A stretch of DNA of 17,488 nucleotides. Source: an uncultured Acetatifactor sp. (GTDB lineage Bacteria > Bacillota > Clostridia > Lachnospirales > Lachnospiraceae). The stretch lies in NCBI GenBank assembly GCA_910585665.1, contig CAJUFI010000077.1, positions 1 through 17,488 of the forward strand, written 5' to 3'. The notes beneath the pieces were generated by a model, which was given only the letters and a program-made list of their open reading frames with translations, did not search any database and was not told the origin of the DNA. Positions 1 to 7,362 of the stretch are shown here, piece by piece (position 1 is the stretch's first letter; each line of letters starts with the position of its first letter). A program made the translations under genes and the position numbers.

Positions 1-1
1 C

Positions 2-79
2 GGATACCGGCAGGCCGATGTCGCAAGGCTGTGGAACTGTTCCCGGAGCGCAATCCCACAGCGAATAAATAAAATCTAG
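2..79 (+). CDS. C-terminal end of a helix-turn-helix protein (partial)
   Basis: Only the last 25 codons are in the window; the frame ends with TAG at 77-79. The residues read GYRQADVARLWNCSRSAIPQ, then RINKI. The pattern G-Y-x-Q-A-D-V-A-R-L-x-x-C-S-R-S-A-I resembles the second and recognition helices of sigma-70 region 4 or small HTH regulators, which often have SRSAVSQRI at this place. The protein probably binds DNA. It could be the end of a sigma-like factor or regulator from a mobile element, but the fragment is too short to tell. The proline where such helices usually carry serine is unusual and might mean decay. The frame is seen directly; the family is inferred. Confidence 0.5.
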   Translation, partial: GYRQADVARLWNCSRSAIPQRINKI

Positions 80-203
80 ATTTTTTGAAAAAGGCATAAC
101 AAATCGCCTTTCCCAATGCCTACACATTGAAGAGGCAAGTCCTCTTGTGCGGGAAGACGGATTGAGATTAGAAATGAAAGGCAGAACAAATGTTCTTGTT
201 TGC
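80..203. other. Intergenic stretch before the redox operon
   Basis: No reading frame of note. There is a T6 run at 81-86 just after the HTH stop, without a clear stem before it, and a small hairpin AAGAGG (130-135), loop CAAGT, CCTCTT (141-146). No tRNA or attachment site was recognised. The operon promoter follows at 204-232. Confidence 0.4.
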
Positions 204-232
204 TTGACATAGAGATGGGGGCATGATATAAT
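204..232 (+). promoter_or_regulatory. Consensus sigma-A promoter of the redox operon
   Basis: TTGACA at 204-209, a 17 bp spacer, and TATAAT at 227-232: a perfect match to the housekeeping consensus. Transcription should begin near 239, leaving a leader of about 120 nt before the ATG at 360. The leader can form a small stem, TGGCG/CGCCA, around 305-322. A perfect consensus suggests strong expression unless a repressor acts. Confidence 0.85.
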
Positions 233-359
233 TCCAGATAGAACTCGCAACATAGAAACCAGGAATCATTGTGGAATTCAGTTTTCAGCCTGCGGCTTTA
301 GACAGTGGCGTCTTGGGGCGCCAGAGACAGGCGGAAAGATGTGCTTCGGAGGGAAAGGC

Positions 360-1037
360 ATGTTTCAAAAAAAGAGGAAAAATATTCAAAGGAAAAGCAT
401 TCGAAAAAAAACAGGTAGTGTGTTTCTGCTGTCAATCCTATTGCTGGTTGTCTTGTTGAGCGGGTGTGCCGATAAGGACCAGAGCGGTACCTCGGGAACC
501 GCAGAAGGAGAAGCCGCTCAGGGCGACGCAGCCCACAAGGGAGAGGGAGAGGACGTTCAGGGCGCTGTCTCAGGAACCGGAGAGGAAGAGAACCCTGGCG
601 CCAGTGTTGTCTTCGAAGGGAAGGATATGGAGGGGAACGTGATATCCTCGGACATCTTCGCGCAGTCCAGGCTCACGATGATCAATGTGTGGGCGACCTA
701 TTGCAATCCCTGCCTGCGGGAGATGCCGGAGCTTGCGCAGCTGCCGGATGAATATGATGCCGCGGACTTCCAGCTGATTGGCATCATCAGTGATTTGATG
801 GAGGGCACCGATGGGAACCAGATGGAAGAGGCGGAGGCGTTGATTGAGCAGACGGGGGCGGACTATCCGCATCTATTGCTGAACCTTTCGGTGTATGAGG
901 CCTTGTTGACGGATGTGACGGCTGTGCCTACCACCTTTTTCCTGGACGGGGAGGGCAATGTGCTGGACACTGTAGTCGGAGCGATGGACAAGGAATCATG
1001 GAAGGAGAAGATAGATGGCCTTTTGGAAGAACTGTAG
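360..1037 (+). CDS. TlpA/ResA-like thioredoxin-fold lipoprotein
   Basis: A 225-residue extracytoplasmic thiol-disulfide oxidoreductase. The start at 360 is chosen over the in-frame ATG at 339 because GGAGGG (348-353) lies 6 nt before it. The N terminus has Lys/Arg, then a hydrophobic stretch (residues 20-33) and the lipobox LLSGC with Cys36, so the mature protein should be a lipoprotein on the outer membrane face. Residues 37-80 are a Gly/Ala/Glu-rich linker. The thioredoxin domain (about 82-225) has WATYCNPC with Cys115 and Cys118 and the cis-proline motif TAVPTTFF (Pro190). This matches the TlpA/ResA/AhpC-TSA redoxin group, which reduces disulfides in exported proteins or cytochrome c apoproteins. 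Its last 23 nt overlap the next small gene. The electron source is probably one of the two membrane proteins encoded downstream. The substrate is unknown. Confidence 0.88.
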   Translation: MFQKKRKNIQRKSIRKKTGSVFLLSILLLVVLLSGCADKDQSGTSGTAEGEAAQGDAAHKGEGEDVQGAVSGTGEEENPGASVVFEGKDMEGNVISSDIFAQSRLTMINVWATYCNPCLREMPELAQLPDEYDAADFQLIGIISDLMEGTDGNQMEEAEALIEQTGADYPHLLLNLSVYEALLTDVTAVPTTFFLDGEGNVLDTVVGAMDKESWKEKIDGLLEEL

Positions 1038-1167
1038 ACGCCACGGCTGGCTGGCAGGGCTGTTGACCGGAGCGCTGTTCCTTGGGATTGGCGCGGCATC
1101 GGGGGATTTGGCGGTGATTTGGAGAAAGGCAGTGATGATCTGCATGGAATGCATTGGGATAGGGTAG
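1015..1167 (+). CDS. Small CXXC membrane protein, CD1871A-family-like
   Basis: A 50-codon gene starting inside the end of the thioredoxin gene (23 nt overlap, different frame) and stopping 4 nt before the ferredoxin gene. AAGGAG (1002-1007) sits 7 nt before its ATG. The protein has a basic N terminus (KNCRRHGW), one hydrophobic segment (about residues 12-30, WLAGLLTGALFLGIGAA), and a C-terminal tail KAVMICMECIGIG with CMEC at Cys43/Cys46. As I recall, this shape and the ending CxxCIGIG fit the clostridial CD1871A family of about 50-residue CXXC proteins, which occur beside redoxins and 4Fe-4S membrane proteins. It is probably a single-pass membrane peptide that handles electrons or metal between its neighbours. 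Tight packing in the operon supports a real gene. Biochemical function is not known to me. Confidence 0.75.
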   Translation: MAFWKNCRRHGWLAGLLTGALFLGIGAASGDLAVIWRKAVMICMECIGIG

Positions 1168-1171
1168 ACAT

Positions 1172-2008
1172 ATGAAGAAACTGAGGACGGCGGTACAGCT
1201 GATTTTTACAATTGTCACAAACGGATATATGTATGGATTTCTGCAGGGGAAGATATATCGCGGCAGCCTGAAATATGCCTGTGTACCAGGGCTGAACTGC
1301 TATTCCTGTCCCGGCGCGGTGGCATCCTGCCCCCTGGGGGCGCTCCAGGCCCTGCTGAATCGGCAGGGGTTCCAGGTCCCCTTTGCCGCGCTGGGCTTCT
1401 TCTTTCTGTTCGGGAGCCTGTTCGGACGGTTCGTGTGCGGTTGGCTCTGTCCCTTCGGACTGGTGCAGGATTTGCTGCACAGGATTCCTTTGTTCCGGAA
1501 GAGGAAAAGGCTGCCCTTCCATCATGTGCTGAAATATGGCAAGTATGTGGTGCTTGTATGCCTGGTGGTCGTCGGTTCATCGTTTCTGTTCGGAGGTTTT
1601 GCCAAGGTGCCGGCGTTCTGCAAGTATTTATGCCCGTCAGGCACACTGCTGGGCGCTCTGCCTCTGCTGGGGGCGAACGAGGCGCTGCGGGGACAGGCGG
1701 GTGGGCTTTTTTTCTGGAAGCTTGGGCTGTTGGTTTTCCTGTTGCTGCTTTCCGTGAAGGTCTACCGGCCTTTCTGCCAGTATCTATGCCCACTGGGGGC
1801 TATCTACGGCTGGTTCAACCGGTTCAGCCTGGTGCAGGTGCATTGGGAGGAGGAGAGATGCATCTTCTGCAGAGCCTGCCAGAGAGCCTGTCCGGTGGAC
1901 CTTTCGCCCAGGGAGATTTCCCGTTCCCCGGAGTGCATCCGATGCGGGAAGTGCGCGGAAGTCTGTCCGGAGAAATGCATCCATTTCAGGAAGAAGCAAT
2001 CTGCATGA
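1172..2008 (+). CDS. NapH-like polytopic membrane ferredoxin (4Fe-4S binding protein)
   Basis: 278 residues. The start follows the small CXXC gene by 4 nt, with AGGG (1161-1164) as a weak ribosome site, so translational coupling is likely. Hydrophobic segments lie near residues 70-86, 122-142 and 180-195. Cys-Pro motifs sit at membrane edges: CYSCP (43-47), CGWLCP (89-94), CKYLCP (150-155) and CQYLCP (202-207), as in the NapH/MauN/YccM group. The C-terminal domain has two classic 4Fe-4S sets: C230-x2-C233-x2-C236-x3-C240-P and C255-x2-C258-x2-C261-x3-C265-P. Such proteins pass electrons between a quinone or cytoplasmic ferredoxin and a partner outside. Here the partner is probably the thioredoxin lipoprotein through the small CXXC protein; that link is inference. 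No terminator is visible after the stop. Confidence 0.85.
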   Translation: MKKLRTAVQLIFTIVTNGYMYGFLQGKIYRGSLKYACVPGLNCYSCPGAVASCPLGALQALLNRQGFQVPFAALGFFFLFGSLFGRFVCGWLCPFGLVQDLLHRIPLFRKRKRLPFHHVLKYGKYVVLVCLVVVGSSFLFGGFAKVPAFCKYLCPSGTLLGALPLLGANEALRGQAGGLFFWKLGLLVFLLLLSVKVYRPFCQYLCPLGAIYGWFNRFSLVQVHWEEERCIFCRACQRACPVDLSPREISRSPECIRCGKCAEVCPEKCIHFRKKQSA

Positions 2009-2053
2009 GGAAATGATGTGGGACATAGCGGCGGCAAGGACGGAAAGATCTGC

Positions 2054-2083
2054 TTTACAAGGAGAGACAGGAGCGGATATAAT
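2054..2083 (+). promoter_or_regulatory. Promoter of the 74-residue protein / phosphatase operon
   Basis: TTTACA at 2054-2059, an 18 bp spacer, and TATAAT at 2078-2083. Transcription would begin near 2090, about 54 nt before the ATG at 2144. The upstream operon has no visible terminator, so some readthrough is possible. Confidence 0.7.
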
Positions 2084-2098
2084 AGAGGGGCTCAGGAC

Positions 2099-2122
2099 AA
2101 TAAACTGTGGAATAAACTGTGG
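2099..2122 (+). repeat. 12 bp tandem repeat in the leader (AATAAACTGTGG x2)
   Basis: AATAAACTGTGG occurs twice back to back (2099-2110 and 2111-2122), followed by AATGAAAG. It lies between the expected transcription start (near 2090) and the ribosome site (2132-2137). It could be a paired binding site for a regulator or an RNA-binding protein, or just replication slippage. Confidence 0.7.
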
Positions 2123-2143
2123 AATGAAAGCGAGGAGAAAGGA

Positions 2144-2368
2144 ATGGACGTAAAAGAGCAGATCAAAAAAGCGGTGGACAAAATCACCAAGGACAAACAG
2201 CTTCAGGAGCAGTTCCGGAAAGAGCCGGTAAAGGCGCTGGAGAGCGTGCTGGGAGTGGATTTGCCGGATGATGTCATCGATCAGGTCATCCAGGGCGTGA
2301 AAGCAAAGCTTACAACGGATAAACTGTCCGATTCTGTGGATGCGCTGAAGGATTTTCTGAAGAAATAG
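2144..2368 (+). CDS. Small helical protein of unknown function (74 aa), leader-peptide-like
   Basis: The ATG at 2144 has GAGGAG (2132-2137) 6 nt upstream; a longer frame from 2018 starts before the promoter -10 and is rejected. The protein is highly charged and predicted helical: KEQIKKAVDKI, then DKQLQEQFRKEPVKALESVL, GVDLPDDVIDQVIQGVKAKL, and a final KDFLKK. The middle pattern F-x-x-x-P-x-x-A-L-x-x-x-L-G-V-x-L-P-x-D resembles the nitrile-hydratase/LigA-like fold used as leader in some RiPP precursors, but there is no Gly-Gly cleavage site, no core peptide and no modification enzyme nearby, so a precursor role is not supported. It is first in an operon with a metallophosphoesterase and a PAP2 phosphatase. 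Expression looks solid; function is unknown. Confidence 0.7.
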   Translation: MDVKEQIKKAVDKITKDKQLQEQFRKEPVKALESVLGVDLPDDVIDQVIQGVKAKLTTDKLSDSVDALKDFLKK

Positions 2369-2510
2369 GCATGGACCGATATGACGCTGGCGTTGTCTGG
2401 GTAAGCGGCGTGGATGAAAGAGGCATCGTATGCGGTGAGAGGGATTTGCCGTATGCGGTGCCTTTGTTCTGGAGTTTTGGTTCGTGCAGGGAAAAGAAAG
2501 GGGACGGCAG

Positions 2511-3689
2511 ATGAGGCTGTTTGATATCATGGAAATGCTGCTGGCGGCAGCGGTGGGAATCTATATGTTCTTTCGAATCAGGCGGCTGCTGCGGTTCTAT
2601 GGCATTGTGGGAAAGAAGAAGGGAACGGCCATCGTCTGCCTTGTGGCTGCGGCGTGCCTGGGGGCGTCCTGTCTGGATTTGTGGACGACGAGGGCTATGG
2701 TGATTCTGCATTTTGCGGGGCTGTTTCTGGTGACGGACCTTGTGGCGTTGTTGGTTCGCAGGGTGCACAGATGGTTTTCGGTACATAGGGAAGGCTCCGG
2801 GAAGGCCCGGCGGCCGGGATATGATTTCTGGAGAAAGCTTTCCGGCTGCGGCCTGATTCCTGTGCTGGCTGTGGCAGTGATATTCCTGTATGGCTATTTC
2901 AATATGAATCAGATTCGACAGACCAGCTATCAGGTGGAGACGGACAAGCAGGTGGGGAATTACCGCATTCTGCTGCTGACGGACATCCATTATGGGACTA
3001 TTCAGAATCCGGACATTTTGGGAGAGAAACTGGCGGAGATTGAGGAGCTGCATCCGGACATTGTGGTGCTGGGAGGCGATATCGTAGAGGAGGGCACTTC
3101 GAAGGAAAAGATGCAGGAGGTGTTCCGGCTACTGGGCGGCATGGAGAGCAGATGTGGCATTTTCTACATCTATGGCAATCATGACAGACAGCCGTATACC
3201 ATGGATCGTACCTATTCCAATGAGGAGCTGGAGGAGGCCATAGAGGCGGCAGGCATACAGATTCTAAGGGATGAATATATTGAAATCGGAGAGGATCTCA
3301 TTCTTGCGGGCCGGGAGGACGCCATCATTGCCAGATACCTTACATATCGTATCGCTCCGGAAGAAATCCTACAGGGGGTGAGCCGGGACAAATTCATCGT
3401 CATGGTGGATCATGAGCCGGTGGAGGCGGAGGAGAATGCCGCCCAGGGGGTAGACCTGATGCTTTGCGGCCATACCCATGCGGGGCAGATCTGGCCGGTA
3501 GGCCTTGTGACCGAATTGACTGGGGCGATGAACTATGGGGAATATCAGAGAGGGGATTGCAAGGTCATCGTATCCTCGGGAGTGGCGGGATGGGGCTACA
3601 CCATCCGCACCGCGGAGCACTGCGAGTACGTAGTGGTGGATATCGTCAGCAGAACCGGTGGGCAGACGGATTTGGATAGGGAAGACTGA
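2511..3689 (+). CDS. Membrane-anchored metallophosphoesterase (YaeI/YkuE-like)
   Basis: 392 residues from the ATG at 2511, with an AAAGGGG ribosome site 7 nt upstream; an earlier in-frame GTG at 2484 lacks one. Three or four hydrophobic segments (about residues 8-22, 40-55, 62-82, 113-130) precede a calcineurin-like phosphoesterase domain from about residue 150. Metal-binding motifs: TDIH (Asp158, His160), GGD (Asp190), GNHD (Asn223, His224, Asp225), VDHEP (His301), and GHTHAGQIWP (His321, His323). All positions needed for a dinuclear metal centre appear intact. Relatives hydrolyse phosphodiesters or lipid-linked pyrophosphates such as UDP-diacylglucosamine, so an envelope lipid substrate is plausible, especially with the PAP2 enzyme directly downstream (13 nt gap). 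Exact substrate unknown. Confidence 0.88.
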   Translation: MRLFDIMEMLLAAAVGIYMFFRIRRLLRFYGIVGKKKGTAIVCLVAAACLGASCLDLWTTRAMVILHFAGLFLVTDLVALLVRRVHRWFSVHREGSGKARRPGYDFWRKLSGCGLIPVLAVAVIFLYGYFNMNQIRQTSYQVETDKQVGNYRILLLTDIHYGTIQNPDILGEKLAEIEELHPDIVVLGGDIVEEGTSKEKMQEVFRLLGGMESRCGIFYIYGNHDRQPYTMDRTYSNEELEEAIEAAGIQILRDEYIEIGEDLILAGREDAIIARYLTYRIAPEEILQGVSRDKFIVMVDHEPVEAEENAAQGVDLMLCGHTHAGQIWPVGLVTELTGAMNYGEYQRGDCKVIVSSGVAGWGYTIRTAEHCEYVVVDIVSRTGGQTDLDRED

Positions 3690-3702
3690 AAGGCGGAAAA
3701 CC

Positions 3703-4236
3703 ATGGAATGGATTATAAACATAGACGGTAATATATTAATGTTCATTCAGGAAAACGTAAGGAATCCAATCCTTACGCCACTGCTCATCGCAATCACCAC
3801 CTTGGGGAACAGCGGAATCATATGGATTATTTTTTCTCTGGCGCTGTTGGTGCCCAAGAAGACCCGCAGAATTGGGCTCATGAGCATCCTTGCCCTGTTG
3901 CTGTCCCTGCTGATCAATAACATAATCCTAAAGAATCTGGTGGCAAGGACAAGGCCCTATGAGATGGTGGAGGGTTTGGTGCCGCTGATAGGGAGGCCCC
4001 GGGATTACTCCTTTCCATCGGGGCATACGGGCAGCTCCTTCGCCTCAGCCTGGGTCCTGTTCAGGAAGCTGCCTGCTGGATACGGCATTTCCGCGCTTGT
4101 GTTGGCAGGGCTGATAGGCATATCCCGCCTGTATGTGGGGGTGCATTATCCTACCGATGTGCTGTTCGGCGTGCTGGGCGGCATTGTCAGCGGAAGCATC
4201 GCCATGCTGATGCTCCGGGACAGGGCGAGGGCATGA
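3703..4236 (+). CDS. PAP2-family membrane phosphatase
   Basis: 177 residues. The ATG at 3703 follows AGGCGG (3691-3696) by 6 nt; an in-frame ATG at 3658 lies inside the previous gene. The protein is mostly membrane, with all three PAP2 signature motifs: K77-x6-R84-P85, PSGH at 105-108, and S141-R142-x5-H148-x3-D152. This is the family of undecaprenyl pyrophosphate phosphatases (BcrC type) and phosphatidate phosphatases, with the active site facing outward. Likely roles are recycling of the bacterial cell-wall lipid carrier or dephosphorylation of another lipid. It shares an operon with the metallophosphoesterase, which suggests both act on envelope phospholipid or polyprenyl intermediates. 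The last codons form part of a terminator hairpin. Confidence 0.88.
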   Translation: MEWIINIDGNILMFIQENVRNPILTPLLIAITTLGNSGIIWIIFSLALLVPKKTRRIGLMSILALLLSLLINNIILKNLVARTRPYEMVEGLVPLIGRPRDYSFPSGHTGSSFASAWVLFRKLPAGYGISALVLAGLIGISRLYVGVHYPTDVLFGVLGGIVSGSIAMLMLRDRARA

Positions 4237-4246
4237 GCATGTTTTT
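4203..4246 (+). terminator. Terminator overlapping the end of the PAP2 gene
   Basis: CATGCTGATGC (4203-4213) can pair with GCATGAGCATG (4231-4241) with one central G-G mismatch and a 17 nt loop, followed by T5 (4242-4246). The stop codon (4234-4236) lies inside the right arm. Confidence 0.6.
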
Positions 4247-4314
4247 CCAGAGGGCTGCCGGAGGGGTGGCACGGTCGTTGAGGCCAGGTATGGAAAACGC
4301 CATCCGTTCCGTGA

Positions 4315-4344
4315 TTGACAAATATTTGCTGTGGGGAGTATGAT
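4315..4344 (+). promoter_or_regulatory. Promoter of the TPR-DUF4037-DUF4125 gene
   Basis: TTGACA at 4315-4320, an 18 bp spacer, and TATGAT at 4339-4344. Transcription would begin near 4351, which rules out any start codon before that point and supports the ATG at 4411. Confidence 0.7.
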
Positions 4345-4410
4345 AAAAGCATGAGATCGTGCCTGGAATGGGGCGATGGACGGATCTGTGGATTGGAGGG
4401 ACGGAAACGG

Positions 4411-7068
4411 ATGGAAAACGGACAGTACGGTCAGATGGACATCAATGCGATTCTTGCGCAGGTAGACGCGCTTTACGAGGCGGATAAGGGGGAGGAAGCG
4501 GAGCAGCTCATGCTGCGCTCTCTGGAGGAGGCGGCCGGGAAGCGGGAGGACGGCGTGCGGCTGCAGCTTTTGAATGAGCTGCTGGGCTATTATCGTGAGA
4601 CAAGCCAGTGCGAGATGGTTCTGCGGACAGCTTCCGAGGCAATCCGGCAGGCGAAGGAGATGGGGCTGGAGGGGACGATACCCTATGCCACCACGCTGCT
4701 GAACATTGCCACTGCCTATAGGGCCTGCGGCAGGCTTCAGGAATCGGCAGGGTATTACGGACAGGTTCAGGCGATTTATGATAGCCAGCTGGAGCCGGAC
4801 AGCATGCTGGTGGCAGGGCTGAAGAACAATATCGCTCTGCTTTATCAGGAGATGGGAGATTTTGCTCAGGCCAAGGCGAAGCTGTCGGAGGCCCTGGGAA
4901 TCGTGGAGGCGAAGGGGGCGGCCTATGAGGCGGGGGTGACCTGCGCCAATCTGGCAGGCACCTGCATGCAGCTGGAGGAGAGGGAAGAAGCGTATCAGTA
5001 TGCGCTGAAAGCCGTGGACATCTTCCGGAGGGAAAATGTCACAGACAGCCATTACGCGGCTGCGCTGGCCACTTTGGGCGCATATTTTTACCATAGAAGA
5101 GACTATGGGAAGGCGGTGCGGTATTATCGCCAGGGAATGGATGCTGTGGAGAGGAACCTGGGCCGGAACGAGTATTTCCGCAGGCTGCAGGCGAATGCCG
5201 CTGTGTGCGAGGAGGCCCTGGCGAAGGAGGCCGGAACTGCTGCGGAAGGACAGGCAGGGGATGTGAAGGTCTCGGCGCGTGGAGACGGCGCGGCAGGCAG
5301 GCAAGAGGAAATGGAAGGCAGGGAAGTAGGATTCGGAGATAATGCGGAAGAAGTCGCAGGCAGTGCAGCGGGGGCTGCGGACAGCGCAGAGGAGGCCGCA
5401 GGCGGCGCAGAGGCATCGGCAGTCGCTTCAAAGGCATCGGCAGTCGGCTTAAAAGAAAGCGGGCTGGTGGAAGAGGAGAAGGCGCGGAAGGCGGAGAGCT
5501 GTACCGGCCTTGCGCTGGCGAGGAAATATTACGAGAGCTTCGGCAGACAGATGATTGAGGAAGATTTTTCCGAATATGCCGATAAAATCGCTGTCGGCCT
5601 GGTGGGCCGGGGCTCCGATTGTTTCGGCTATGATGACGAGGCTTCCAGGGATCATGACTGGGGGCCGGACTTCTGCATGTGGGTCACGGACGAGACTTAT
5701 GAGGAAATCGGGGAAGCGCTGCAGCAGGCTTATGAGCGGCTCCCCGGGGAATTCGAGGGCTGCCGCCGCGGGGCTCATGTGAATGGGCGCAACAGGCGGG
5801 GGGTGATTCGGATATCCGACTTCTACCGGGGGCTTGTGGAGGCGGATTCCTATGAGGCCATTGACTGGGCCAGCGTCAGCGATGCCTCTCTGGCGGCTGC
5901 GGTCAACGGAGAGGTGTTCCGGGACGAGGAAGGGGTCTTTACTGCGTTCCGGAACCGTCTGAAGCAGGGATATCCAGAGAGGATGCGTTACCTGAAGCTT
6001 GCGGAGAGCGCTGCCCGGTTCGCCCAGTCTGCCCAGTATAATTATCTCAGGATGCTGCACAGGGGGGATGGCCTCACTGCCTGTATGATGGCCTGGGACG
6101 GCATAAAAGAGGCCATGAAGCTGCAGCATTATATAGAAGGAAAATATCCGCCCCACGACAAATGGCTGCGCCGCAGCCTGCTGGAGTCCCGGGAGGGCAG
6201 GGAGGTCGGTAGGTTGCTGGAGGAGATAGCAGGCTGTTTGGGCTGCGGCGCTGTGTTGGCAGTGGCTGCGGATTCGGCTGCCGGGATATCGTCTGTAAAG
6301 GAAAACGAGGAAGGCGCGGCGGCATATATCGAACAGCTGGGGGCGTATTTCGCCAGGGAGCTGTACTCCGCCGGGTTCATCAGCGACACGGACAGCTACC
6401 TTGACGCCCACAGCGAAGAGCTGGTGTACAAGGGCGCTCTTGCGATGAAGGCCAAGGAAGAGCTGGTGGAGGACATCGCAAAGCTTGAATTCGAGGCTTT
6501 TGACAAAGTGAAGAACGAAGGGGGCCGGGCCAGCTGCCAGAATGACTGGGGCACCTTCTCCATCATGCGCAAGAGCCAGTATCTGACTTGGGACAGGTGC
6601 ATGCTGCTGCAGTACCTCTATGATTTTCATAGAGAATATCACAGAGGCCACAATCTCATTGAGGAAAAATACGGAAGGATGATGGAGAGCACCGCACCGG
6701 AGAAATATGCGGAAATCAAGTCCCATTTCCCGGAGCTGTCCCCGGAGAAGAAAGCGATCATCGAGCAGATCGTGGGGCTGCAGGTAGGCTGGATGGAGGC
6801 GTTTTCTCAGGAGTATCCGGAATTGGCAGGCAATGCCAGGAGCATCCATACCGCGGAGGACGATGCCGACAATACTTCTTATGAGACCTATCTGCGGGGC
6901 GAGCTGGGGACCTATTCGGACAAGATGCTGGAGCTGTACGGCAGATATGTGGTGGGATATGCCAGAGCCGGCAGGAACTTGGCCTATGACATCATGGAAC
7001 TCAACGTGAAGATGTACGGCTATGAAAGCGTGGAGGATGCGGAGAGCCGCCTGAAGCGTGCGAATTGA
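4411..7068 (+). CDS. TPR protein with DUF4037 and DUF4125 domains
   Basis: 885 residues from the ATG at 4411 (GGAGGG at 4395-4400, 10 nt away; an in-frame ATG at 4435 is the alternative). Residues about 5-275 are tetratricopeptide-like helical pairs (for example YATTLLNIATAYRACGRLQE and LKNNIALLYQEMGDFAQAKA), a scaffold for protein binding. Residues about 275-365 are an Ala/Glu/Gly-rich low-complexity linker with short internal repeats. From about 366 comes a DUF4037 domain: GLVGRGSDCFGYDDEASRDH followed by DWGP, whose G-S plus spaced acidic residues look like a minimal nucleotidyltransferase site. From about 685 comes DUF4125: FDKVKNEGGRASCQ, TFSIMRKSQY and the conserved C terminus. DUF4037 suggests nucleotide transfer to a small molecule or protein; no reaction is established. 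The gene is transcribed alone. Confidence 0.8.
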   Translation: MENGQYGQMDINAILAQVDALYEADKGEEAEQLMLRSLEEAAGKREDGVRLQLLNELLGYYRETSQCEMVLRTASEAIRQAKEMGLEGTIPYATTLLNIATAYRACGRLQESAGYYGQVQAIYDSQLEPDSMLVAGLKNNIALLYQEMGDFAQAKAKLSEALGIVEAKGAAYEAGVTCANLAGTCMQLEEREEAYQYALKAVDIFRRENVTDSHYAAALATLGAYFYHRRDYGKAVRYYRQGMDAVERNLGRNEYFRRLQANAAVCEEALAKEAGTAAEGQAGDVKVSARGDGAAGRQEEMEGREVGFGDNAEEVAGSAAGAADSAEEAAGGAEASAVASKASAVGLKESGLVEEEKARKAESCTGLALARKYYESFGRQMIEEDFSEYADKIAVGLVGRGSDCFGYDDEASRDHDWGPDFCMWVTDETYEEIGEALQQAYERLPGEFEGCRRGAHVNGRNRRGVIRISDFYRGLVEADSYEAIDWASVSDASLAAAVNGEVFRDEEGVFTAFRNRLKQGYPERMRYLKLAESAARFAQSAQYNYLRMLHRGDGLTACMMAWDGIKEAMKLQHYIEGKYPPHDKWLRRSLLESREGREVGRLLEEIAGCLGCGAVLAVAADSAAGISSVKENEEGAAAYIEQLGAYFARELYSAGFISDTDSYLDAHSEELVYKGALAMKAKEELVEDIAKLEFEAFDKVKNEGGRASCQNDWGTFSIMRKSQYLTWDRCMLLQYLYDFHREYHRGHNLIEEKYGRMMESTAPEKYAEIKSHFPELSPEKKAIIEQIVGLQVGWMEAFSQEYPELAGNARSIHTAEDDADNTSYETYLRGELGTYSDKMLELYGRYVVGYARAGRNLAYDIMELNVKMYGYESVEDAESRLKRAN

Positions 7069-7362
7069 AAATGACGATGCTGTCATAAATTGAGTCCCAT
7101 AAGCTATCGTAAACGTCATGATTATTCTTGCTTTGATTCAAAGCCGGAATTGCAACAGCAATCAGCATAATTCGTCAAAGTAAAGATATTAAAGTCGTTT
7201 ACTATTAAAATGGAAAATCGGCAGAAAAGCCGGGAAGGATTACAACTGGCGCAGCATTGCCAGATCCAGCGCTGCCAGGAAAAGGATGTGTGCCTAAGCT
7301 GCATAAATGTCGAAAAACTGTACATTCTGTATTGTGAAGCTACGAAAGGAGTGTATGGCAAA
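7069..7362. other. 294 bp intergenic region with no clear signal
   Basis: AT-rich spacer between the large TPR gene and the small Gly-rich protein. An open frame beginning at 7210 is continuous with the small protein, but it has no ribosome site and a Cys/Gln-rich composition unlike the rest, so it is treated as leader. A weak 5 bp stem ATGAC/GTCAT sits just after the TPR stop. No convincing -35/-10 pair was found. Confidence 0.4.

Noticed and set aside
339..359. Earlier ATG (339) for the thioredoxin lipoprotein
   Set aside because: It has no ribosome site, whereas the ATG at 360 has GGAGGG at proper spacing and gives a normal lipoprotein signal.
2371..2514. 47-codon frame ending in an ATGA overlap with the metallophosphoesterase start
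   Set aside because: The overlap is suggestive, but there is no ribosome site and the sequence shows no family or structural character, so I treat it as chance.
5449..7119. Long minus-strand open frame opposite the TPR-DUF4037-DUF4125 gene
   Set aside because: It is a shadow of the GC-rich coding sequence, with His/Pro/Leu-rich translation and no start signal.
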